Below, in pieces: positions 57,901 to 64,000 of a stretch of DNA of 64,000 nt. Every line of letters begins with the position of its first letter. Positions within the stretch are counted from its first letter, which is position 1. The translations under genes were made by a program, and so were the position numbers. The stretch is from Trebouxia sp. TZW2008 (lineage: Eukaryota; Chlorophyta; Trebouxiophyceae; Trebouxiales; Trebouxiaceae), in the NCBI GenBank assembly GCA_002118135.1, contig BDIU01000463.1:1-64000 (forward strand). The letters are read 5' to 3'. The notes under the pieces are model-generated. The model worked only from the letters and a program-made list of their open reading frames with translations, did not search any database and was not told the origin of the DNA.

Positions 57901-58896
57901 TTGTGAAGTTTGCCCAGCAAGCATGTTCAAGGACAAGAGTGAATGAATCAGTGCTCTGTCATCAGCATTGCTTGGCAAATAAGCTTTGACATTTGCTTTG
58001 CGACGAGGCATCTATTAAATGATCTTGACTGCTTTGGCTGCGACGCAGCTTGCAGAAGTAGCTGCTAAAGAGCTGCTGGCTGATGAGGCCCTGGACAAGG
58101 CTCGTGCTGACCTCAAGCACACCAAGAAGAAGCGCCAGAAAGCCCAGAAGCAACTTCAGCAGCAGCAGCAGCAGCCAATTGATGCATCAGAGACTCACCT
58201 AGAGCAAGTTGCAGCAGCTGAGCAGCAGGTGCAGCATGGAGCTCAACACATGCAAGCAGCACAGTTGCAGGCGGCACAGTCTTTGCGTACAGCTGAGAGT
58301 GCAGCAGTTGCTCAGCATGCAAAGCAGAAGCAAAATGGTCACCTCAACTTGCTGCAAGGTGTCACCAAACAGCTGTTAAGCCAGCTGTTGATACAGCCCT
58401 CTGATCAAGCAGGACCCTCAGCACATCAAACCACCATCCCAACAGAACTGAAAATGCCCAGCAACCCAGTTGCTGCAAAGACTAGCGCACTGTTTTTGTG
58501 TCCCTTGACCAAGGTGACTTTGCCACTTGACCTCTGATGCGCAACAAGCATGCACAATGAATTATTGCTGGGTTCTTGTCAAGTGACTGCTTGCAAGCCT
58601 AGCACAAGTGCAGCAACATAAGCATTGCATCAGCAAGGACATCACACAGTCTCTGCTGCCTTGGCAAGTGTGATCGGCAAAAGGCGAACTGATGGATGAT
58701 GGTGATCAAGTTGCTTGGTTCTGTTATGCAGGCTCAATTCCAGGACCCAGTAATAGCAGCTGATGGACACACCTATCAGAGACATGCAATACAAAACTGG
58801 CTGCAGCACTCACAGATCTCACCTACTACCAATGTGCAGCTCACTCACCTCAGACTCACCCCAAACATTGCCATAAGATCAGCCCTTGAGTTGTAG
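49405..58896 (+). CDS. Coiled-coil U-box E3 ubiquitin ligase, copy B
   Basis: The C-terminal U-box (LFLCPLTK then DPVIAADGHTYQRHAIQNWL, ending in RLTPNIAIRSALEL) predicts an E2-dependent ubiquitin ligase; the substrate is unknown. Supported exons: 49405-49500, 49763-49907, 51251-51402, 52052-52153, 52865-53050, 53442-53640, 54256-54351, 54731-54830, 55183-55345, 56004-56226, to 56844, 56989-57270, 57476-57742, 58049-58513, 58732-58896. Candidate small exons at 55510-55555 and around 50530-50650 and 56381 are unsettled, and phase between 55345 and 56004 is not closed. Features in order: basic N-terminus (GPSKKGKAGHKTK); LLPHERMSVVESYWESL, which I do not recognise as a named domain; STWKLWQWPPED; a basic KRRRRQNSR patch; LDINGLQKLPALEIAQICNW; acidic and coiled-coil segments; a Lys/Gln-rich coil with a (CAG)n tract; then the U-box. 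It is the inverted paralogue of copy A. Confidence 0.8.
51930..52002. repeat. (TTG)n microsatellite in U-box B intron
   Basis: About twenty TTG/GTT trinucleotides with one interruption (GTTTTTG). The Leu- and Thr-rich frames over it are artefacts. It lies just upstream of the exon at 52052 and may serve as part of its pyrimidine-rich tract. Confidence 0.95.
53690..53790 (+). repeat. Dispersed repeat, second copy near window start
   Basis: GATTGCCTGGATCTCAAAGA, CATTGCCACTGCAAGGCACA and CAATCAGCCTTGTTGAC correspond to GACTGCCTGGATTTCATGGA, CTTGCCACTGTGTGGCACAT and GATCAGCCTTGTTGGC at about 213-285. Identity is estimated at about three quarters by eye. Confidence 0.65.
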
Positions 58897-60223
58897 CTTG
58901 AGCTGTCCCTGAACAAAACAGAGGTGCCACGTCAAAGTGCCCTCAAGCTGTGCAATTGGTGCACTGGATTCTGTTGAGGCAGTGGTACAGGTGATCAGTA
59001 GAGAGTTGATTGTATAGGTTAGTAAAACAGTACACAGCAATCTAGAAGACAGCACGCAAGTGTCATGCGCCCATGTATGCAGCGCTGCATGTGCTGCAAT
59101 GGCATAATGAGCCTGTTCACATCTCCATGCAAATCTGCTTTCAATGTTAAAACAACAGAGGAAAGACAAAGATTCAAAAAAGCTGTGCAATCTGCCTACG
59201 ACATCTGTATGCTTTGCCAATAGACATACGTGACATTGCAGTCAGGCAAGAACAAGCATTGCATTGCTGTTGATAGTGCAAGCACCTAGCATGTAAGCTC
59301 AGGCGCCCCTGCAAGCGGGGGGCAAGCGCAGTGAGGATCAGAATATTGACGTGCCTCTAATCCGCATCAAGCCTCACATCATCATATCCACAAAATACAG
59401 ATGCATGGAAGACACAAACCACCAGTAGCTGCTCCGTAGCTGCAGGGTTCCTCAATCAGGTCGCTGCTTTCAACACCTTTGTGATGTTTTGAATTTTACT
59501 GGATTGCCATGTCATCATGTTGTGCACTTAACAACATTATTATTGTGCTATAGGTTTGCAGCCTGACTCAATGCTCGATGTTTCTGCATGACAGGCTTTC
59601 AGTCAGGCGTTACTCATATTAACATCACCATATATAAACCTAGAAGCATGCATGGCGATGCGAATTGCTGACGAAGCTTGCAGATCCCAGCTTGTTATGA
59701 ACAAAGCAGCACAGGTACATGTGTGCTGATCAAATGCATGAGCATGATTTAAGCGCAGAATACAACAGTGCTTTGCATATACTACACAGTCACATAGTCA
59801 TGCCATCATCAATGTGAGTTGCAACAGTCATCGGCATGCAGCTGCTCTCATGTTGTTCACAAGGTCATCAATGAAAATTATGCAGTCTTGCTGTTCAAAG
59901 GGCGCTGTTTGAAAGTTTAGCTGGATTGCAAACAATCCCTCACGTCACTTCAGATCTACAGATCTCCTTGAAAACCATGCTCAACCAGGCTGATGCAACA
60001 GATCTCTGGTTTTGCAGTAGCTTTAATACAGAATCCGATTTGCGTTGACTTCTATGCTGTACATCTCAAGCTGATGACCACCTGGCTTTGTAGGGTTGAG
60101 TAAGCAGCTGGCAGTGCTCATTGGACAAATATACAACACGTGCTGAATGCAGGGCTGCTGATACAAACGAAATGCTGGAGAGGATAAGTGTTGTCTTGTC
60201 AGCAACTGTTGTAAAGCGCTGTG
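58897..60223. other. Intergenic region downstream of U-box B
   Basis: Convergent intergenic space between U-box B and the UVR/TPR gene, holding their 3' UTRs. No coding exon is recognised. A TGTAA motif at 59292-59296 is almost 400 bp past the U-box stop, too far to assign with confidence. Confidence 0.5.
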
Positions 60224-61597
60224 TTATGATGCAGAGCTGTTACGCCCAAAGCCCTTCGCTCTGAGCTTGGTGATGTATGACTGTATCTGTTCCATGTGAG
60301 GGTGAACCTTTACAGACTGCTCAAACCAATGCAATGCCTCATCCCATTTCTCAAGCCCCAGGTAGCAAAGCCCCATCCCAGACATTGCCAGAAAGTGATC
60401 AGGTTGCAGCTCCAACGTTTTATGACAATCTTTGAGGCTGCTTTCAAACTCTGTCGCCAAGTAGTACGCTGTTGCTCTCTTATTCCAAGCCTGCAAACAG
60501 CACAACATGGTTGGGTACAAGGTGAGTACAAAGGCACCCATTGGTGTGCCTAAGCGTCTTTTGCCTAAGCGTCACTATAACGGCGTGGTTGTGACGCAAC
60601 AATGGCAAAATTTTGCTGACACAACAAAGTGCTAGCCCTTGTTCCAGTCTTGTTTCATAAGCTGAGCAACATACACAGCGACAGCATGACTCATTGGCAA
60701 TGCGTGTAGTCCAGATGCAGTTCTTAAGCAAAACATCACTTGCCTCATAGTAGTCTGGCTCTTGCTCAATGACTTTGTCTAACAAGGGGACAGCAGCGTC
60801 TCTTGTGTGGACTAGACTGCAAGCTTGATTCATGAGAGCAGTAATCTCTGGATCTGGATGCCAAAGGAAGATGCTATATATGGCGTTGGAGGCAACTGCG
60901 CTAAGCTGTTTCTGCTTGAGGCAAGACAAAAGATATGGAAGCGCAAGCTTGTCGCCCGTCCCTCCTGCATATGCACTGACTTATTTGCACTATGCATGTC
61001 ATATTATGAACAGTTGTGCATTGCTATGGTCTGATAGACAGGCCATATATGCCAGACAGCTGATATGTCAAGCTCAGTGCAGCAGAACAAGCAAGCAGTA
61101 CAAACAGATTCAGTTGAGCAGTCACCTAACCGCTTGATAGCTTGGGTCTGCTGCAGAAGCGCGCCTGTCTCCATTCCTGTCTGAATCTCTTGTATCTGAT
61201 GGAATGTGTACTGGCTGACTGCAGGCAACTCCTGAACTAAACTTTCCTTTTCACTGCGCAACTGAGCTGCAAGGGAGTAGTCCTCGTCTGAAATGGCTAC
61301 GGCAAGCTTCCTGTACGTGCAAGAGCATTCCTTGTGGTACTCTGCCAAGACGTCATGAAACCACTCAGCACTGAGTGCTAGAGTAAGGCATCTGAACCTT
61401 GTGATCAGCTCTAAGCGGTTCCACCGGTCCTGACTTTGCACCTTTTCGTCACTTTGCGCACGAAAAAATGTCCTAGACCGCGTGCGATACGCATTGCCCC
61501 GTCCCTGTAGCTTCACAGGTGCTCCGCTGCGCCAAGCTTGACTGCTGTAACTAGTGCAGGGGATGTCACGACACAGCTGGCTCGTCGCAAGCCTCAT
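60224..61597 (-). CDS. UVR-motif plus TPR protein, probably plastid-targeted
   Basis: Three exons fit in phase: 61597-61126, 60895-60744, 60490-60224 (296 aa). The N-terminal 50 residues are rich in Ser, Arg and Ala and poor in acids (MRLATSQLCRDIPCTSYSS), typical of a chloroplast transit peptide. A UVR-like helix pair follows (AVAISDEDYSLAAQLRSEKE), then two or three TPR units (AWNKRATAYYLATEF, LKDCHKTLELQPDHFLAMSG and LGLEKWDEALHWFEQSVKVH). UVR motifs in plastid proteins usually mediate contacts with Clp or other partners, and TPRs bind peptides, so an adaptor role is inferred. The second intron has a GC donor (GAG|GCAAGT, 60743-60738), needed to keep the frame. The start codon is about 310 bp from that of the divergent C2-like gene. 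Confidence 0.85.
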
Positions 61598-61907
61598 GCT
61601 TAGTTAACCTGTAGAAATAGGACCTCGCAGCGGACAAGCGACTTGATGACACCTCAAAGCCGTTGTTGGCGCTGCAATCTGTGAAGCAATGCAAAGCAGT
61701 GCAGGAGTCTTCTAAAGCTCTGAAGACCGTAACGCTAGCATTACCGCAACTTACGCTGCGTAAGGCATCTCGCAGGGGTCTTACTACTATTTTTAGGGGC
61801 TGAGGCAACGAGGGAAGGAGACTCTATTACTCCTGCAACCTCGAGGCTTGCTCACACACCTCTTTGCCAGCTCCTGCGGTCGTTGCTGCTGCTTCGTACA
61901 AGGTGAG
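61598..61907. promoter_or_regulatory. Short bidirectional promoter region
   Basis: About 310 bp between the divergent starts of the UVR/TPR and C2-like genes, holding both 5' UTRs. It contains several CpG-rich words. No TATA box is obvious. Confidence 0.5.
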
Positions 61908-63827
61908 ATGGCTCTTCAGTCCTTGACCCTGTCCAACCTTGCTGTGTCGTTCGGAGCTAAAGTGCAAGACGCATATGTGTGCTTGAGCGTGGGAGGCCAA
62001 TCTCTTGAGACAAGTGTGCAAACCACACAGGCGTCGAGGCTCAACTGGACTGAGGACTACGAGCTTGGCTACGACAGCAGCAATCCCGCCCAAAAGGAGC
62101 TGCGCATTGAGGTGTGCTCAAAGCACCCTGCTCGTCGCCTGGACCCCTGCCTCGCCAAGTGTGTAGTGCCAATCCAACTCGGCAGGACTACCAGCGGTGC
62201 AGTTCGCCAAGAGGTAAGACGCTCAATCATTGCTCGTGCCAATGGTATCAACTGTCGTCTTGCTGGACTGTTGCGCTGCGACTTTGCCGTTTACAGTACT
62301 GGCATGTGCAGGTCACTGCTCAACTCAGCAAGGCTTCCGGTCAATACAATAACGGAGTGATTAGCTTTTTGCTGCACGGCGACGACGGGAGCAACTTGGC
62401 TGCTACGAGAGCTGTGACAGACTCTGTCCACCACCACAACGTGAGTGCTTTCTTGTATCGTTCAACTCGTGCTTGCTTTCGTCCTGTTCTCGTCTCTGTC
62501 TGTTTAAGCTGCTGCTGCTTCTGCTGCCGACGCTGAACTCTGCTCATATCTCAATGCAAGTCGTTCCATTGCGACAGGCTGCACGCTGCATCGATCTGCT
62601 GTTTTACTTACCATTACTGGCAAGCTGCTTGACCTAATGTGTTCAAGTTCTTGCAGGTTGGTGCTGTTCCCGGGTACATCACAGGACACGTCGAGCAACC
62701 AGGAGCCATGAACAACACATACAACAACTTCAGTGGCACCCAGACCAAGACTGTCTACGGTCCCGCCAACATGACCAACATGCCTATGAAGATGGCTAAC
62801 CAGAGCAACTACCTGTCCAAGACTGGTGCTCAGGCCTACGGTGCCACTTTGTTGGTGGGTGACTTCTCCTTGTCCTGTATTTGTTGATTGCATAGCCTTG
62901 CCCAGATGTGACGCTGCCCAAAAGTCTGCCTTGCAGAATTTGGCATGGCGTGCTTCACGCTGATGCATTATGTGCTGTTTTGATTTGCGCCAAAATCAGA
63001 CTCTGAGCAGCTCAGCCCATTTGGCTGTGTGACAAATGCTTGCATCTTGCTGCACAGGTATGCAGCCAAGCTGTGATCAATTTGCAACCTTATGCTGTGT
63101 GGCTAGCTGCCCATCAGGATCTGTGATATACATGTCAGCATGCAGATGTGAGATAGGTCAGCATGGCAGCTGTCTGTTCACAACCTTGAGGTCTTGCTTG
63201 AAAACTGTATTGCCCACTAGTTCTATGGCAAATCTTGATGTTCATCATTTTGGCTGCAGGGAGGCACTCAGAATGTTGGGGAGGCTGTGTGCACCCGGGA
63301 GACCTTCCAGACAACTGAGCAGAGGCCCCAGGTCCGTGAGATTGTGCGTCATGTCAGGGAGCACCGTCCTTTTGAGAAGGAGTTTGTGAACGAGGTACGG
63401 TCCTTATGTTTAGCACTTGCTGTATATGTGCCATCTTACACCAGCATTACTTTCCTGGCAATGTGTCATATATGACCACACTGGCAGAGTATGACCCAAA
63501 CATATGACATGGTTGGCCTGTGCTTGACTGATGACATCCTAACCTCAATCCAAGTCTACATCGCATTTGTTGTGTGTTTCATTTTCATGTGCGCACTCAA
63601 TATGCGCCTTCTGATGTGCACTTTGTAAGTCATGTCAGTGCCATGCTTATGCTAATCTGACCATGGCGCTGCAGGTGAGATATGTGGGTGAGCGTGAGGT
63701 GCCTGAGGCCATGTCTACTGAGCACTTGCGCACTGAGGAGCGTGTGGTTGAGGAGACAGTCACCTCTCCCTGCTCACCCATGGGGTGCAACGGCTGTGTG
63801 CCTACCATGCGTGGTGCTGCCAACGGG
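61908..63827 (+). CDS. C2-like N-terminal domain protein, partial at right edge
   Basis: Five exons in phase: 61908-62213, 62312-62440, 62657-62854, 63260-63394, 63675-63827. The gene continues past the window. The first exon (LTLSNLAVSFGAKVQDAYVC, LNWTEDYELGYDS, ELRIEVCSKHP, PCLAKCVVPIQL) has the alternating pattern of a C2-type beta sandwich. Next comes an Asn/Thr/Met-rich linker, then charged segments (VREIVRHVREHRPFEKEF, RYVGEREVPEAMSTEHLRTE, ERVVEETVTS) that look like exposed amphipathic repeats, ending with a cysteine pair (MGCNGCVP). I do not recognise the full architecture. Membrane or scaffold binding is possible but not shown. Introns have standard GT-AG borders. Confidence 0.7.
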
Positions 63828-63879
63828 GTAAGCATTTTATCTTCCTTTCATCCTTGACATTTGCCTGAATCGGTGCAGG

Positions 63880-64000
63880 CACATGTGTTTGTCTATCTAT
63901 CATATGTACGTATGTATAAATATACAAATGTATGTTTGTGTGAATGTGCATGTGCATGCATTACATGTGCATATGATGTATATACACCATATACATGTTT
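63880..64000. repeat. Low-complexity TATG/TGCA-rich tract
   Basis: Alternating purine-pyrimidine sequence (GTACGTATGTATAAATATAC and ATGTGCATGTGCATGCATTA) in the last intron, reaching the end of the window. Confidence 0.8.

Overview
The window is nuclear DNA of an intron-rich eukaryote, most likely a green alga (Chlorophyta, probably Trebouxiophyceae). Reasons: nine spliced genes with small exons and TGCAG-type acceptors; an ITPK4-type kinase that resembles the plant protein closely; TGTAA motifs of the green-algal polyadenylation type downstream of two stop codons; and a plant/Chlorella-type TTTAGGG motif. There is no operon structure, rRNA, tRNA, CRISPR or recognisable coding transposon. The lineage call is inference. 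For eight of the nine genes I built exon models from homology, splice signals and reading-frame phase. Seven are phase-consistent throughout; the ninth gene is a broken copy.

Layout: (GGCAAT)n and gene-poor DNA (1-2702); ITPK4-like inositol phosphate kinase (+, 2703-7960); RCC2 (-, 14956-8312), convergent with it; NDUFAF6-like complex I assembly factor (+, 15410-18589), divergent from RCC2; GT31 beta-1,3-galactosyltransferase (-, 21142-18790); degenerate U-box gene copy A (-, 28742-22288); P5B-type ATPase of 21 exons (+, 29731-43290); PQ-loop transporter (-, 48076-45038); intact-looking U-box gene copy B (+, 49405-58896); UVR/TPR protein (-, 61597-60224); and the first five exons of a C2-like protein that runs off the right edge (+, 61908-63827).

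The most unusual property is shared by at least five unrelated genes. Introns carry tandem, decayed partial copies of the neighbouring exon, and each copy spans a splice junction. Copies of an exon's 5' end plus its acceptor lie upstream of that exon; copies of its 3' end plus its donor lie downstream. Some have grown into arrays of about five to eight units at roughly 110-140 bp. This looks like intron growth, and possibly intron birth, by tandem duplication of exon-intron junctions, and it leaves many decoy splice sites. In addition, the two U-box genes form an inverted duplication around the ATPase and PQ-loop genes; the left copy has lost its coiled-coil exons and carries frame breaks.

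The genes are ordinary housekeeping functions (inositol phosphate signalling, chromosome/Rac biology, mitochondrial complex I, Golgi glycosylation, endomembrane transport, ubiquitination) and do not form one pathway.
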